Origin: Planctomycetota bacterium
GTDB lineage: Bacteria > Planctomycetota > Planctomycetia > Pirellulales > PNKZ01
Direction: 5' to 3'
Assembly (NCBI GenBank): GCA_017303535.1
Contig: JAFLCO010000006.1
Location: 1-51,158, forward strand
DNA: 51,158 nucleotides
The position numbers and the translations under genes were made by a program. This document shows, one piece after another, positions 24,201 through 34,627 of this stretch. Every line of letters starts with the position of its first letter. Position 1 is the stretch's first letter. Below the pieces are notes generated by a model. That model searched no databases. It worked only from the letters and a program-made list of their open reading frames with translations, and had not been told where the DNA came from.

Positions 24201-25445
24201 ATGAAAACCGCCATGTCGCTCGCTTGCGTTTTCGCGACTGTCTTAGCCTTTAAAGCTACCTCGTCGCTCGCCGCCGACGTTCCTTGGGAAACGCAGGAAA
24301 TCGCCACGGATCTCGGCGTCGGGTACGCGGTAAGCCTCGTTGACGTTAACGGCGACAATAAGCTCGACATCGTCGTCGTCGATCAGACGCGCGTCGTGTG
24401 GTATGAGAATCCGTCGTGGGCCGTGCACACGATCGTGCAAGACCAGACGAAGAAGGACAATGTTTGTCTCGACGCGCATGACATCGACGGCGACGGCCGG
24501 GTCGACTTCGCGCTCGGCGCCGATTGGCGACCGTTTGATTCCAGCACCGGCGGCACCATTCAATGGCTCTCGCGTCCGCAGGTTGCCGCTGATTCGGCGG
24601 CCGCGACTGAGGCCAAGTGGGACGTGCGCCATATCGCCGAGGAGCCGACGACGCATCGCCTCCGCTGGGCCGACATCGACGGCGACGGCCGCGCCGAACT
24701 CATCGTCGTTCCGCTGATGGGCCGCGGGACCACGAAGCCGAACTTTCAGGAAGCCGGCGTCCGTGTGCTCGCCTTCAGCGTGCCGAAAGATCCGACGCGC
24801 GATCGCTGGCCGATGCGGGTGCTCAACGACGAAATGCACGTCACGCACAATTTCCAGTTCGTCGATTTCGACGGCGACCGCGACCTCGATATGCTCTGCA
24901 CGAGCTTCGAGGGGGTAAACCTGCTGACGAACGACGGCCGCGGCAACTTCACCCGCAAGGTGATCGGCGCAGGCAATCAAGAAACTAGCCCGAACAAAGG
25001 GGCGAGCGAAATCAAGCTCGGCAAGCTCGCCGACGGCGGTCGTTACATCGCCACGATCGAGCCCTGGCACGGGCACCAAGTGGTCGTCTACACCGAACCG
25101 GCCGACGCGACCACCGGATTGTGGACGCGTCGCGTCATCGACGAGGAACTGAAATGGGGCCACGCCGTGACCTGTGCCAATATCGACGGCGACGCCGACG
25201 AGGAACTGTTGATCGGCGTTCGCGACGACCTCGACGAAAAAGATCCGACCAAGCGTCGCGGCCTGCGAGTTTACGACCCGGCGGACACCGCAGCCGGCAA
25301 ATGGAACCGGCAACTCGTCGATGCCGGGGCCGTGGCCATCGAAGACCTGGCGGCCGGTGATCTCGACGGCGACGGCAAGGCCGACGTCGTCACGGTGGGC
25401 CGGCAAACCCACAACGCTCGGATATACTGGAACCGCTCGAAGTAA
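24201..25445 (+). CDS. Secreted FG-GAP/VCBS repeat protein
   Basis: Starting at the ATG at 24201 this gives 414 residues with a clear signal peptide ([19 protein letters not shown], cleavage near SSLAA-DV). The frame is open further upstream to 24126, but that part is not protein-like. Calcium-binding-type blade motifs recur: [64 protein letters not shown] and [13 protein letters not shown]. This pattern defines VCBS/FG-GAP propellers, common in large numbers in planctomycetes as exported or surface proteins. No enzymatic domain is visible. It lies 55 bases after the PQQ-propeller gene. Confidence 0.88.
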   Translation: MKTAMSLACVFATVLAFKATSSLAADVPWETQEIATDLGVGYAVSLVDVNGDNKLDIVVVDQTRVVWYENPSWAVHTIVQDQTKKDNVCLDAHDIDGDGRVDFALGADWRPFDSSTGGTIQWLSRPQVAADSAAATEAKWDVRHIAEEPTTHRLRWADIDGDGRAELIVVPLMGRGTTKPNFQEAGVRVLAFSVPKDPTRDRWPMRVLNDEMHVTHNFQFVDFDGDRDLDMLCTSFEGVNLLTNDGRGNFTRKVIGAGNQETSPNKGASEIKLGKLADGGRYIATIEPWHGHQVVVYTEPADATTGLWTRRVIDEELKWGHAVTCANIDGDADEELLIGVRDDLDEKDPTKRRGLRVYDPADTAAGKWNRQLVDAGAVAIEDLAAGDLDGDGKADVVTVGRQTHNARIYWNRSK

Positions 25446-25509
25446 CGCCGCGCACGTTTTGCGTCGGCGTGCCGATGTTTTTTCGAGACGATTCTTCAAA
25501 GCGGCGGCG

Positions 25510-25959
25510 ATGCAACAGTTGGCATGTCGGGGAATTCGCGGGGCGACCACGGTCGAAAACGACACGCGGGAAGAGATTCTGCAAGCCACGCGGCAGTTGC
25601 TGGCCCTGATGATCCGGCTCAACGGCATCGAATCGGCCGACGTCGCGAGCGCCATCTTCAGCACGACGACGGACCTCAACGCCGAGTTCCCGGCCTTAGC
25701 GGCCCGCCAACTGGGTTGGCTCGACACGGCCCTGCTCTGCACGCACGAACTCGACGTGCCGGGCTCTCTCCGCAAGTGCATCCGCGTACTGGTCCATTGG
25801 AACACGACGAAGACGGCCGCCGAAATCCAGCACGTGTACGTTCGCGACGCCGTGCGTCTCCGGCCCGATCTTTCGAAACTCCCGCCAGTCGATCTGGACG
25901 ACCTAGAAAAGTGGATCGAAGAAGCGTTGGCGGCTCACTCCGTAGGTCGTCGGAGTTAA
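25510..25959 (+). CDS. aroH: Monofunctional chorismate mutase, AroH class
   Basis: This 149-residue protein starts at the ATG at 25510. It has the AroH hallmarks [12 protein letters not shown] near the N-terminus (active-site Arg), [12 protein letters not shown] (with Cys and Glu at the positions used by Bacillus AroH), [13 protein letters not shown] (the key Arg) and [14 protein letters not shown]. AroH converts chorismate to prephenate for phenylalanine and tyrosine synthesis as a trimer in the cytoplasm. A longer frame from 25321 overlaps the VCBS gene and is not used. The C-terminus extends some 20 residues beyond Bacillus AroH. Confidence 0.93.
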   Translation: MQQLACRGIRGATTVENDTREEILQATRQLLALMIRLNGIESADVASAIFSTTTDLNAEFPALAARQLGWLDTALLCTHELDVPGSLRKCIRVLVHWNTTKTAAEIQHVYVRDAVRLRPDLSKLPPVDLDDLEKWIEEALAAHSVGRRS

Positions 25960-26061
25960 CAAAACCGTGCCGTCCTTTGAACCTTGGGCGTTATCCGCAG
26001 CGCGCCAGGGTGTAGATTACTTGCCAGGTCCGCAAAGAATCTCCATTGAGGATACGGCCGG

Positions 26062-27881
26062 ATGACCGCCTGGACACGTCGAATCCCCTTTAAAGTCGAC
26101 GTCGCGGGCGTCATCCACATTATGGGCACGGCTCTCTATAGCCGGCCTGAAGCCGCCGTTCGCGAGTTGATTCAAAACGCTCACGACGCCGTCATGCGTC
26201 GGCGGCGGCGCGATTTGAGCTTTCGTGGGCGAATCGAGGTTCGGCAAGATGCCGAAGCCGGCATCCTCGAATTTGCCGACGACGGCTTCGGCATTACCGT
26301 CGATGAAGCGGAACGATTTCTCGGCACGCTCGGCATCGGCATCACCGGGATTCTCAAGGGGCGATACACGTCGACCGATTACGCTCGCGGCGACGATGAC
26401 GGGCTGATCGGCATGTTCGGGATCGGTCTGTTTAGTTCGTTCATGCTTGCCGATCAGGTCGTGGTCGAGAGCCGCTCGTACGCGGGCGGCGAACCCGTAC
26501 GCTGGTCTGCCGGAGCCGGCTCCGATATCGAACTATCCTCCGGCACTCGAGAATCGGTCGGCACTACGGTGCGGCTGACGCTGAAGTCCGAATACCGCCG
26601 TTTGGCAGTCGATTCCGACTTGCTGGAGAAGATCATCAAGTCGTATGCGGAATTCTTGACGATCCCGATTTTTCTGAACGACGCGGCGGCGCGGACCAAC
26701 GTGATTCGCGCGACTTGGTTCGACCCCACGCCCGAACAAGAAGCCTTGGAGTTGGATCTTGCGGGCTATTTCGGCGAGACGCCGCTCGACGTGATCCCCG
26801 TGCAGATTTCACCGCCCGGAGATATTCAGGGGGCGTTGTACGTTTCGCCGCAACGCGTGCCGGGATTTTCCGGCGACGCCGTGGTCACGGCCACGGTGTT
26901 ACGAATGGTCGTCTCGCGCGATATCCGCGGACTGCTGCCCGACTGGGCGGCTGTTCCCCCACGGCGAGCCGCGAAGACCTGCAACGCGACGGCGCTTTTC
27001 AGGCCGCGCGCGAAGCGCTCGAAGACTACCTGCTCCATCATTTCGAGAAGCTCGCCCAAACGGAACCGCAGCGGTTTGAAGCTGTTCTGGCTTGGCATCG
27101 CTACGCTTGGTGCGGGGCCGCGCTGACGCACGCTCGCCTGCGCAACATCTTGCGAAGCTCTTACAAATTTCCGACGTCGCAAGGCCTGTTGACCTTCGAG
27201 GAAATTCTGCGGCGAAGTTCCGCCGACCCGATCTACGAAACGGAATTCGAACAAGTCGTTTGGTACAACACCGAGCGCGCGCAGGAAGCCTGGATCAATT
27301 CGTTGTTCCACGGACATGAAGCCCCGTGCGTTCACGCTCTGCGGAGCTTCGAAGAGTCGCTGCTGGCGGCACTCGTCGGCGACGTCGGCGGGGGCGTCGC
27401 CGATCTACGTTTTGCCGCACCCGCGTCGCCTCATTTCGCCGAGCAAATTCTCGGAGTTCGCGAGCTTGAAGACGCGCCGCCCGAGTGGCAGGACCATTTG
27501 AGCGACGCCGGCGCCGTGATTCGTTGCGCCTCGTTTCGCGCGGATCAGCCCGTGATGACTTTCCTCAACGAGCAACACGAATTGGCAAACACGTTCGCCG
27601 ACCTCAAGAAGCAGGGTGCCGTCCCCACCGGGTTCCAGCGTTTGATCGACGCCCACTTCTCCGGCGAAAGCGGACGCCGCAATGAAGTGCTGCTCAATCG
27701 CGAGCACCGCTTGGTCGCCCGAGCTTTGGAGCAAAGCACCGCGGCGCCGCTGGCAGGCGTGCTGCGCATGCTGGTTCTTAACGCGCTAACCACGGTAGGC
27801 GCCAAAATTTCCGGCGAAGCGCATCGCCGTCGCGCCGATGACCTGGATTGGATCGCCGAATGCCTGTGGGGAAAATCCTAA
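26062..27881 (+). pseudogene. htpG: HtpG/Hsp90-like chaperone gene, interrupted by a frameshift near 26955
   Basis: The first frame (from ATG 26062) has the Hsp90 GHKL ATPase signature: ELIQNAHDA, FADDGFGITVDEAERFLGTLGIG and GMFGIGLFSSFMLADQVVVESRS. It continues through the middle domain to RGLLPDWA at about 26950. Homology then jumps to another frame (open from 26715 to 27881), beginning at SPTASREDLQRDGAFQAARE and running to the C-terminus. The typical Hsp90 stretch between these points is about ten residues longer, and the frame change requires loss of a number of bases equal to 1 modulo 3 (28 or 31 would fit). So this is a small deletion, genuine or an assembly fault, rather than a simple homopolymer slip. 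If intact, the protein would be about 615 residues, normal for HtpG. A TPR gene follows by 41 bases. Confidence 0.72.
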
Positions 27882-27922
27882 CTTAAGCCGAGCGGCCTCT
27901 CACACCCGAGGAAACTGCACAC

Positions 27923-30538
27923 ATGAGCGAAGCCGAACTCGACGTTGATGCCCGACTTGCCGAACTCGACAAGAAGGAAACCGAGTGCACTCATAGTTGC
28001 CGCTATCGCTCGGCCAATCGGATAGCTACGGAAATTCGCCGGACGGCGAAGGCCGAGCGCCGTCTGACGCCGTACATCCGCGCCACGTTCACGCTAATGA
28101 ACAACGCCACGGCGCTGCTGGAGCCGGAAGTCGGGCGGGACGCCTCGATCGAACTCATCGGACTACTGGAAAGCGAAGACCGAGCCCGCGCGATTCAGCC
28201 CGACTTTAACGAGGGCGAGTATCGCTCCAACGTCGATTGGTTCAGTTCCTGCGCTTACGACAACCTTGCGACGGCGACGGCGGCTCTCGCCGGACACAAT
28301 TCCGAAGGTACTCATGCCTGCATCGCCGACGGCATTCAAGTCTGCCGGCGCACCGGGAAGATGCAGTGTGTGACTTGCTTTCGCGAATACGCAACCGAGG
28401 TCTATCGAGCGGCCGACGACTTGGAAATGGCGCTGCATTTCGCGAGAGCGGGCGTCGCCAACGACCGACCGGGCCCGCACGACCGCCGCTGGGCCGGCGC
28501 GAAAGACATGATGCAAGTCTTCCTTCTGCAGGGGCGTCTGACGGAAGCGATGCAGGCCGCCGAGAAAGCTTGGGAATTGTCGAGCGTCTGGCACAATGTC
28601 GTCGCCGCGCGTCTGCAAATGGCGCAGTTTATGCGCGAGTTGGCTTGCTTGTCGGGCGAGCCGAACCGCTGGAACGAACTCCTCGCGTCCGCAGGCGATC
28701 TAAAATCGCCCGACACCGGCGAATGGCCCTGGTACGAATTACGCGGCGTTCAGGTCGAGGCGGTCGTCGCCTGCTGCGAAGGAAGATTTAAGGAAGCCAT
28801 CGAACCACTAACCGCGTGGGATCAACGGCTCCTACAAAGCAAATACGTAAGGGAATGGTTTGATCATCGCTTGCGGTTGCTTGCCGTTCATCGCTTGCTC
28901 GGGAACGACGCCCTGTTCTCGCGATTGGCAAGTCAACTGGAAGCCAAAGCTCGCCCGGCCCGCGATTGGCTGACGCTCCGCTGCTTGGCGCGCCTGCAAG
29001 ACTCGGCCATTCGCCCAACGCCGGTCCCCACGACGGCCGATCTCAGCTTTGGCCCATTTGCGGCGAGCGTCGCATTGCCTCAAGGTGCGGCCCCGCAATC
29101 GGCGACGCCGGCCGCCGACGATGCCCCGCCCGCAGAACAAGTAAGCTCTGAAAGTCCCGCGGACGACGGTGGTCCGCCGCCGGCGGTCCGAGCCTATTGG
29201 CAACGGCGATACGAAGTCTTTGAGCAGGCAGGCGACAACGCGGAGGCCATCGAAGCGGGCCTACTCGAGATTCTCGAGGAAATGCAAAACGCCGATCCGT
29301 CAGTGACCGGCACGGCCGAGGACGCGACTTGGGTGCTGCACACGGCCCGCTTCATGCTCACCGATGGAGCAAACGGTTCCGGCGTTTGGAAATGGGCCGA
29401 ATCGATCGCGGCCCGGCATCCCGATAATGCAGCCGTCATGAATCTGCTGGCGACGCTCGGAGCGGGACTTGAATTCGACGGCGAAGGTGAACCGCGCAAC
29501 GTCGTAGCGCACGAGCGGCTTGAGGAATTGTATCGCGCGTCGCTCGATCTCGACCCGAATCACGCCCGCAACTTTGGTCGAGCCGGCGACTTTCATCAGC
29601 TACTCCAGAATGTCGGAGAAGCCGAACGCTGCTTTGCAAGGGCCCTGCGCTTAGACCGCGCCGACGGCGAGTCCGCGAAGAAACTGGCGATGATCTACCG
29701 CGGCACCGATCGTGAACGCGACGCTTTGGCCGTGCTCGACATGTGCCTGCGCGAAGGCTGTACGAGCGCCGAGTTGCAATGGCAGGCCGGGCTCGACGCT
29801 TTCAATCAGGGGCAGTTTGAAGCTTGCCTCACCTATCTGGACGCCTTCGATGCCCAAACCGATGACGAACCCTGGGTGCACTATTATCGCGCCGGGGCCC
29901 TGCTGCAACTCAAGCGATTTGACGAGGCGGCGATCGCCGTGGCGGAAGAGATTAAACGCAATCCCGACTGCCCCTATCCGTCGGCCGTGCAACGGGCCGC
30001 CGTTGCGGCGGGCCTGGGCGACCTTGAAGACTTTCGGACGCAACTCAGCGCGGTCTTGGCCATGCCGCTGCGCGAGGTCGACTACTTCACGCGCCGCGGC
30101 CTTGCCGCGACGGCCCGCTTACTTTGGAACGCGGCCGCAGGCATCCTGCCGACCGACGACGCCCAACTTCGTTCGTTGGCCGATCGGAACATCGCCGCCG
30201 GCATCGCTCCGGATGAGGTCTTCGCCGGCCGACGCGAACACGGTGAAGTCTGCGAAGGAGTAAACTTTTATGAAGTGCTTCTGCGGCAACCCCTCGACGA
30301 GCGCTGGATCGAATGGCACGGCCGTTTGTCGGGCGAAGAAGAGTTGCCGGCTTACGTCGTTACTTGGGGAGTGCTCGCGCGGAACGAAGAAGAGGCGCAG
30401 CAGTTGGCCCTGGAAGCGCAACAATGCGCGTTTCCGCTCGCCGCCGAGCCGCTCGAAGTGAATTCAGGCGAACAGGGCTTTCGAGATCGCATTGGCGTCG
30501 TCTGGCAGGGGTGGCGGGAAGGCGTCGGCCCGAACTAA
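27923..30538 (+). CDS. Large TPR-repeat protein, possible Hsp90 partner
   Basis: The 871-residue protein has no signal peptide or membrane segment. The ATG at 27923 is preceded by GAGGAAACT. Helical repeats with TPR-like spacing occur in two blocks. The N-terminal half includes NLATATAALAGHN and DDLEMALHFARAGVA. A low-complexity Pro/Ala linker lies at about 385-425. The C-terminal half has clear TPR units such as NVGEAERCFARALRLDRADGE and FEACLTYLDAFDAQTDDEPW. The last 120 residues look like a separate domain. TPR proteins are scaffolds; the position directly behind the Hsp90-like gene suggests a co-chaperone or client adaptor. Function is otherwise unknown. Confidence 0.82.
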   Translation: MSEAELDVDARLAELDKKETECTHSCRYRSANRIATEIRRTAKAERRLTPYIRATFTLMNNATALLEPEVGRDASIELIGLLESEDRARAIQPDFNEGEYRSNVDWFSSCAYDNLATATAALAGHNSEGTHACIADGIQVCRRTGKMQCVTCFREYATEVYRAADDLEMALHFARAGVANDRPGPHDRRWAGAKDMMQVFLLQGRLTEAMQAAEKAWELSSVWHNVVAARLQMAQFMRELACLSGEPNRWNELLASAGDLKSPDTGEWPWYELRGVQVEAVVACCEGRFKEAIEPLTAWDQRLLQSKYVREWFDHRLRLLAVHRLLGNDALFSRLASQLEAKARPARDWLTLRCLARLQDSAIRPTPVPTTADLSFGPFAASVALPQGAAPQSATPAADDAPPAEQVSSESPADDGGPPPAVRAYWQRRYEVFEQAGDNAEAIEAGLLEILEEMQNADPSVTGTAEDATWVLHTARFMLTDGANGSGVWKWAESIAARHPDNAAVMNLLATLGAGLEFDGEGEPRNVVAHERLEELYRASLDLDPNHARNFGRAGDFHQLLQNVGEAERCFARALRLDRADGESAKKLAMIYRGTDRERDALAVLDMCLREGCTSAELQWQAGLDAFNQGQFEACLTYLDAFDAQTDDEPWVHYYRAGALLQLKRFDEAAIAVAEEIKRNPDCPYPSAVQRAAVAAGLGDLEDFRTQLSAVLAMPLREVDYFTRRGLAATARLLWNAAAGILPTDDAQLRSLADRNIAAGIAPDEVFAGRREHGEVCEGVNFYEVLLRQPLDERWIEWHGRLSGEEELPAYVVTWGVLARNEEEAQQLALEAQQCAFPLAAEPLEVNSGEQGFRDRIGVVWQGWREGVGPN

Positions 30539-30700
30539 TGCGACTTTGCAGGTTTTTGGGAATAATTTCCGGGGCATTCCACGTTTTGAAAGCGGTCACC
30601 GCGCGGGAAGACAGAAACCTTTGTATTTCCTAACGGTTATATTTGTTAAGCGCGTACGGTTGAGGGGCACTCGTACCGACAGCAAATTGGAGGCACCTGT

Positions 30701-31729
30701 ATGCGATCTGCTTTGCGAGCGGTAGCGGCGGCGACCGTCTTATTGCAACTCGTGCTTGGAAGCCATTCGCCTTTGGCCGCGGCGCCGAGGCAATGGACCG
30801 ACTCGACCGGCACGTTCAGCGTGAAAGCCGAACTCGTCGAGGTCAGCAAAGGGAACGTCGTCCTGAAGAAGGAAGACGGCGAAACAATTACGGTTCCCGT
30901 AGATCGCCTGAGTGCCAACGATCGCAATTATCTGACGCTTCGCGGCTCGCAACGTTCGGCCGGCGGCACGACTTCCTCGGGAACTACGGAAACAGCTGCT
31001 CCGGCGGCCGACGACAATCGCGAGCCAAGCTTTATCAAACTCGCCGATCCGGGCGCCGACGGTAAAGTCTCGCGGGCTGAGTGGACCAAGCTCTCGCAGC
31101 GTTTCCGCGAGTTCGACGCCGACAAAGACAACGCCGTGAGCGAAGCCGAACTCGAATCGACCGGCGCGGCGAAAGAAATGCTGAACGTTCTCGATGCCGA
31201 CGGCGACGGCAAGATCGGCCGCACCGAATGGACGCAACTGACGCAACGTTTCAACCCGGCGGACAAAAACAAAGACGGTTCGCTCGACGCCGCCGAACTG
31301 ACGACCCTGGCCGAGACGAAATCGTCGGGCACTTCGATGCCTGCGAGCGCCAACCGCCTCGCAAGCGCCGGCCCGACCACTTGGCGCGGCCGGATTGAAA
31401 ATGCTCCTGGCGGCAACGGCGACATCGAACTCGTCGTCACCGGCAATACGATCGTCGGCCGCAACATTCGTCCCGGCGGAGGCGGTGGTGGCGGCGGCGG
31501 GCCAGGCTTGGGAACCGGCACGTTCACCATGACCGGCGACGGCCGCACGGGCAACATGGACGCCACCTACACCGACGGCCCCCAAAGCGGCCAACTCTGC
31601 ATGGGCATCTACGAAACCGACGGCAACACGCTCCGCTGGTGCGTGAACAACCGCGGCCAACGCCCGTTCCAGTTCGCCACCAACGGCGGCAGTTGGCTCA
31701 TGGTGCTGCAGAAAGTTCCGACGCCGTAG
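30701..31729 (+). CDS. Exported SHD1-domain and EF-hand protein
   Basis: The 342-residue protein starts at the ATG at 30701 with TTGGAGG about ten bases upstream. Residues 1-27 form a signal peptide (cleavage near PLAAA-PR). Residues about 30-85 match the SHD1 (SLA1 homology 1) fold seen in planctomycete exported proteins: WTDSTGTFSVKAELVEVSKG, VVLKKEDGETITVPVDRLS. EF-hand loops follow: DADKDNAVSEAEL, DADGDGKIGRTEW and DKNKDGSLDAAEL, so calcium binding is likely. A glycine run (GGGGGGGGGP) and a C-terminal beta-rich segment of unknown type complete it. It probably acts in the periplasm or at the cell surface. Confidence 0.82.
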   Translation: MRSALRAVAAATVLLQLVLGSHSPLAAAPRQWTDSTGTFSVKAELVEVSKGNVVLKKEDGETITVPVDRLSANDRNYLTLRGSQRSAGGTTSSGTTETAAPAADDNREPSFIKLADPGADGKVSRAEWTKLSQRFREFDADKDNAVSEAELESTGAAKEMLNVLDADGDGKIGRTEWTQLTQRFNPADKNKDGSLDAAELTTLAETKSSGTSMPASANRLASAGPTTWRGRIENAPGGNGDIELVVTGNTIVGRNIRPGGGGGGGGGPGLGTGTFTMTGDGRTGNMDATYTDGPQSGQLCMGIYETDGNTLRWCVNNRGQRPFQFATNGGSWLMVLQKVPTP

Positions 31730-31768
31730 CCACCGCTGCCAGCAAGCCCCCTGTTGTGACATTGCGGC

Positions 31769-31788
31769 GTAGCGACTTTTTACGCTAC
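31769..31788 (+). terminator. Possible weak terminator hairpin
   Basis: GTAGCG (31769-31774) pairs with CGCTAC (31783-31788) around an A/T-rich loop, 40 bases after the SHD1/EF-hand stop codon. The stem is only six base pairs and has no T-tract after it, so this is a weak call. Confidence 0.3.
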
Positions 31789-31847
31789 TTCTATGCCCGG
31801 TTGTTCTGCCGGCACTCCTCCCGCATGTCACTGCGCCGACGGCGGCG

Positions 31848-33098
31848 TTGGCTTTCGTGTTCCCGTTCACCTCTCACATCACCATAGCGAGATTCGGCCA
31901 AGTCCTTACGACTTGCGTCTGGGTCGCGGTCTGTTCGGCGATGGTGTTGTTCGGCGGTCACCAAAGGTCGGCCCGCGCTCAATCAGCCGGCGGTTCCGCA
32001 GCGGCGGGCATCGCCGTGATCGCGCCGCCGCGATCGTTGGGCTCGTCGACAAGCGGTTCGCCGCTTTTAGCTCAAGGCTCGGGCACCGGTTCGCTAGGCA
32101 CGCCGCTGCGCGAACCGCCGCGGCAAATCTTTTCGATGCCTGCACCCGCGACCGCACCAGGAACGTTTGATCCCTACGCACTCTCAAGTCCCGGACCGGT
32201 GCTCGTGCCGCCGTCGAGCGGTAGTTCCAGCGCAGGCCTCTTCTCCGGCATGTCGGGCGGGCTCTTCGGCGGGGGCAACAGTTACGATGAAGCGATCTGG
32301 GACGACGTCACCGGGATCTACGAGCCCGGCGCTCGCCACGACTGGACCGCCCAATTCCTACCCGACGGCATTCTCTACCGCGCTTATCTCGCCGGCGTGA
32401 AAGAGTCGCGGCTTTCGACCGTCTTCAATCACGACAGCAACTACGGCTGGATGTGGGACATTCGCCTCGGCGGCCGCGTCGGGCTGTTTCGCTACGGCAC
32501 GACGAATGAAGTACGGCCCGAGGGCTTTCAGATCGACATCGAAGGTTCCGGCCAGCCGCGGCTCAACCTCGACGAAAACATGGATCTCGACGCCGCCGAC
32601 TTTCGCGCCGGCCTGCCGATCACCTACGGCATCGGCAAGTGGCAGTCCAAGTTCGCCTACTATCACCTAAGCTCGCACGTGGGCGACGAATACCTCGTTC
32701 GCAACCCCGGTTTTCAGCGCATCAACTACGCACGAGACGTGCTCGTGTTCGGCCAAGGCTATTACCTCTCGCCCGACGTTCGCGTGTACGGAGAAGTCGG
32801 CTGGGCGTTCTATAGCGACGTCTCGGAGCCGTGGGAATTTCAGTTCGGCGCGGAGTACAGCCCGTTGACGAAACCGGGCATCGGCGGAGCGCCGTTCGCC
32901 GCGATTAACGGCCAATCGCGACAAGAACTCGACTTCGGCGGCAACGTCGTCGTGCAAGCCGGCTGGCAATGGCGCGGCCGCAACCGCGGACACCTCATGC
33001 GCCTCGGCGTGCAATACTACAACGGCAAGAGCGATCAGTTCGAGTTCTACAACCAGAGCGAGAACAAGCTAGGCATCGGGCTCTGGTATGACTATTGA
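31848..33098 (+). CDS. DUF1207-type exported protein, probable outer-membrane barrel
   Basis: The 416-residue frame begins with a TTG at 31848; an in-frame GTG at 31857 is equally plausible, and there is no in-frame ATG upstream of the hydrophobic signal segment (residues about 18-36, cleavage near SARAQ-SA). After a low-complexity Ser/Gly/Pro region, the second half has the pattern of the planctomycete DUF1207 family: FLPDGILYRAYLAGVKESRL, MWDIRLGGRVGLFRYG, FAYYHLSSHVGDEYL, YGEVGWAFYSD, FQFGAEYSP and a final aromatic GIGLWYDY. Alternating amphipathic strands and the terminal aromatic residue suggest a beta-barrel. Substrate unknown. Confidence 0.8.
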   Translation: MAFVFPFTSHITIARFGQVLTTCVWVAVCSAMVLFGGHQRSARAQSAGGSAAAGIAVIAPPRSLGSSTSGSPLLAQGSGTGSLGTPLREPPRQIFSMPAPATAPGTFDPYALSSPGPVLVPPSSGSSSAGLFSGMSGGLFGGGNSYDEAIWDDVTGIYEPGARHDWTAQFLPDGILYRAYLAGVKESRLSTVFNHDSNYGWMWDIRLGGRVGLFRYGTTNEVRPEGFQIDIEGSGQPRLNLDENMDLDAADFRAGLPITYGIGKWQSKFAYYHLSSHVGDEYLVRNPGFQRINYARDVLVFGQGYYLSPDVRVYGEVGWAFYSDVSEPWEFQFGAEYSPLTKPGIGGAPFAAINGQSRQELDFGGNVVVQAGWQWRGRNRGHLMRLGVQYYNGKSDQFEFYNQSENKLGIGLWYDY

Positions 33099-33103
33099 AA
33101 GCC

Positions 33104-33240
33104 GCGCTGTAGGGAACGCCTTCTGTGGCGTTCCGCCTGCCGGCAATCGATCGGCATACCCCTCATCCGCCGCTGCGCGGCACCTTCTCCCGCAAGGGGA
33201 GAAGGAAACGGAACGCCACGGAGGGCGTTCCCTACAGCGC
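33104..33240. repeat. Compound palindromic intergenic element
   Basis: Two 31-base arms (33104-33134 and 33210-33240) are near-perfect reverse complements, and each arm is itself partly self-complementary (GGAACGCC/GGCGTTCC). Between them lies a second hairpin at about 33183-33205 with complementary 8-9-base arms. The element fills the space between two convergent genes and could serve as a bidirectional terminator. It resembles dispersed REP/BIME-like repeats. Confidence 0.8.
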
Positions 33241-33250
33241 TTGATGCGAA

Positions 33251-34627
33251 TTAGCGCCGGCTCGCCACTTCCAGCCCGAGCTTCTTCATCTTCTTGTAGA
33301 GCGTCGTGCGATTGATGCCGAGCGCGTCGGCCGTGGCGTTGCGATTCCAGTTGTTCTCTTCCAGCGTCTTCATGATGATCTGACGCTCGGGCGAGGCCAT
33401 GGCCGCTTTCAAGTTGTGAGCCGCGGCGGCCGCCGCGAAGTCGACATGGCCCGGCGCGAGAATGGCCGGCGGCAAGTCTTCGCTGCGGACCTGCTCGTGC
33501 TTGCCGAGCAGCACGGCCCGCTCGATGACGTTTTGCAACTCGCGCACATTGCCCGGCCAGCGGTAGCCGCGCAGAGCGGTAATCGCGTCGTCCGTGAAGC
33601 CGTGCACCTTGCGGCCGGAGTCCTTGCAAACCCGCTCGAGAAAGTGAGTCGCCAACGTCGGAATATCGGCCAACCGTTCGCGGAGCGGCGGCAGTTCGAT
33701 GTTGATGACGTTGACGCGGTAGTACAGGTCTTGGCGGAACTTCCCTTGCGCGACGAGGTCTTCCAGCTTTTCGTTTGTCGCGAGAATCACGCGTGAGTCG
33801 ACGCGGAAGGTCTTGGAACCGCCGACTTGTTCAAATTCAAACTCTTGCAGAACCCGCAGCAATTTCACTTGCAGGCTCGGCGTGGCGGTGCCGATTTCGT
33901 CGAGGAAAATCGTGCCCGAGTCGGCCTGCTTGAACTTGCCGATCTTGTCTTGCGTGGCGCCGGTGAACGCTCCGGCGACGTGCCCGAAGAGTTCGCTTTC
34001 GAGCAACGTTTCCGGCAGCGCACCGCAGGCGACTTCCACAAACGGTTTATCGCGCCGAGCGCTGCGGCGATGCACGGCCCGGGCCAAGAGCGACTTGCCG
34101 GTGCCGCTTTCGCCGGTGATCAGAATCGAAGCCTTCGTATCGGCCACGCTTTCGACGACGTCGAAAATCTTCCGCATCTGCGGATCGCGGCCGACGATGT
34201 TCTCGAGCCCGAAGCGCAGATCGAGCTGCTGCTTCAGGTTGTTGTTTTCTTCAATGACGTGGCGCTGGTTGAGCGCCCGCTCCAGCGAGAGCGTCAACTC
34301 TTCGTCGATCAGCGGCTTGGTGAGCAAGTCGAACGCGCCGGCGCGAATCGCTTCGACGGCCGTTTCGACGGTGCCGTAACCGGTGAGCAGCGTAATCGAC
34401 GTCTCGGGCCGATTCTTGCGTGCCCAGCCGAGAATCTCGAAGCCGTCGCCGTCGTCGAGCTGAATGTCGCATAACGCGATGTCGTACGCCTTCTTCTCCA
34501 ATGCGGCGATCGCCGAGGCGCGGGAATTGGCCGTGTCGACGACATAGCCTTGCTCGCGAAGCCAGCCGGCCATCGATTCGAGAATGTGTTTGTCGTCGTC
34601 GACGAGCAGCAGCGAAGCGCGTTTCAT
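33251..34627 (-). CDS. NtrC-family sigma-54-dependent response regulator
   Basis: The 458-residue protein has three domains. The receiver (1-120) has the acidic pocket at Asp10-Asp12 and phospho-acceptor Asp54 in LCDIQLDD. The AAA+ domain (about 142-370) has Walker A GESGTGKS, the sigma-54 contact loop GAFTGA, Walker B TIFLDEIG and the WPGNVREL block. A Fis-type helix-turn-helix (about 410-455) ends with [22 protein letters not shown]. It would activate RpoN promoters when phosphorylated. No histidine kinase gene is adjacent, so its partner is elsewhere. It is divergent from the LuxR-type regulator. Confidence 0.95.
   Translation of the reverse strand: MKRASLLLVDDDKHILESMAGWLREQGYVVDTANSRASAIAALEKKAYDIALCDIQLDDGDGFEILGWARKNRPETSITLLTGYGTVETAVEAIRAGAFDLLTKPLIDEELTLSLERALNQRHVIEENNNLKQQLDLRFGLENIVGRDPQMRKIFDVVESVADTKASILITGESGTGKSLLARAVHRRSARRDKPFVEVACGALPETLLESELFGHVAGAFTGATQDKIGKFKQADSGTIFLDEIGTATPSLQVKLLRVLQEFEFEQVGGSKTFRVDSRVILATNEKLEDLVAQGKFRQDLYYRVNVINIELPPLRERLADIPTLATHFLERVCKDSGRKVHGFTDDAITALRGYRWPGNVRELQNVIERAVLLGKHEQVRSEDLPPAILAPGHVDFAAAAAAHNLKAAMASPERQIIMKTLEENNWNRNATADALGINRTTLYKKMKKLGLEVASRR

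Noticed and set aside
24243-25805. 520-residue open frame on the minus strand
   Set aside because: Antisense to the VCBS and chorismate mutase genes, both of which are clear.
26940-26970. Programmed ribosomal frameshift at the run of five C in the Hsp90-like gene
   Set aside because: A one-base slip would restore the frame but would still leave about ten conserved middle-domain residues missing, so deletion explains the data better.
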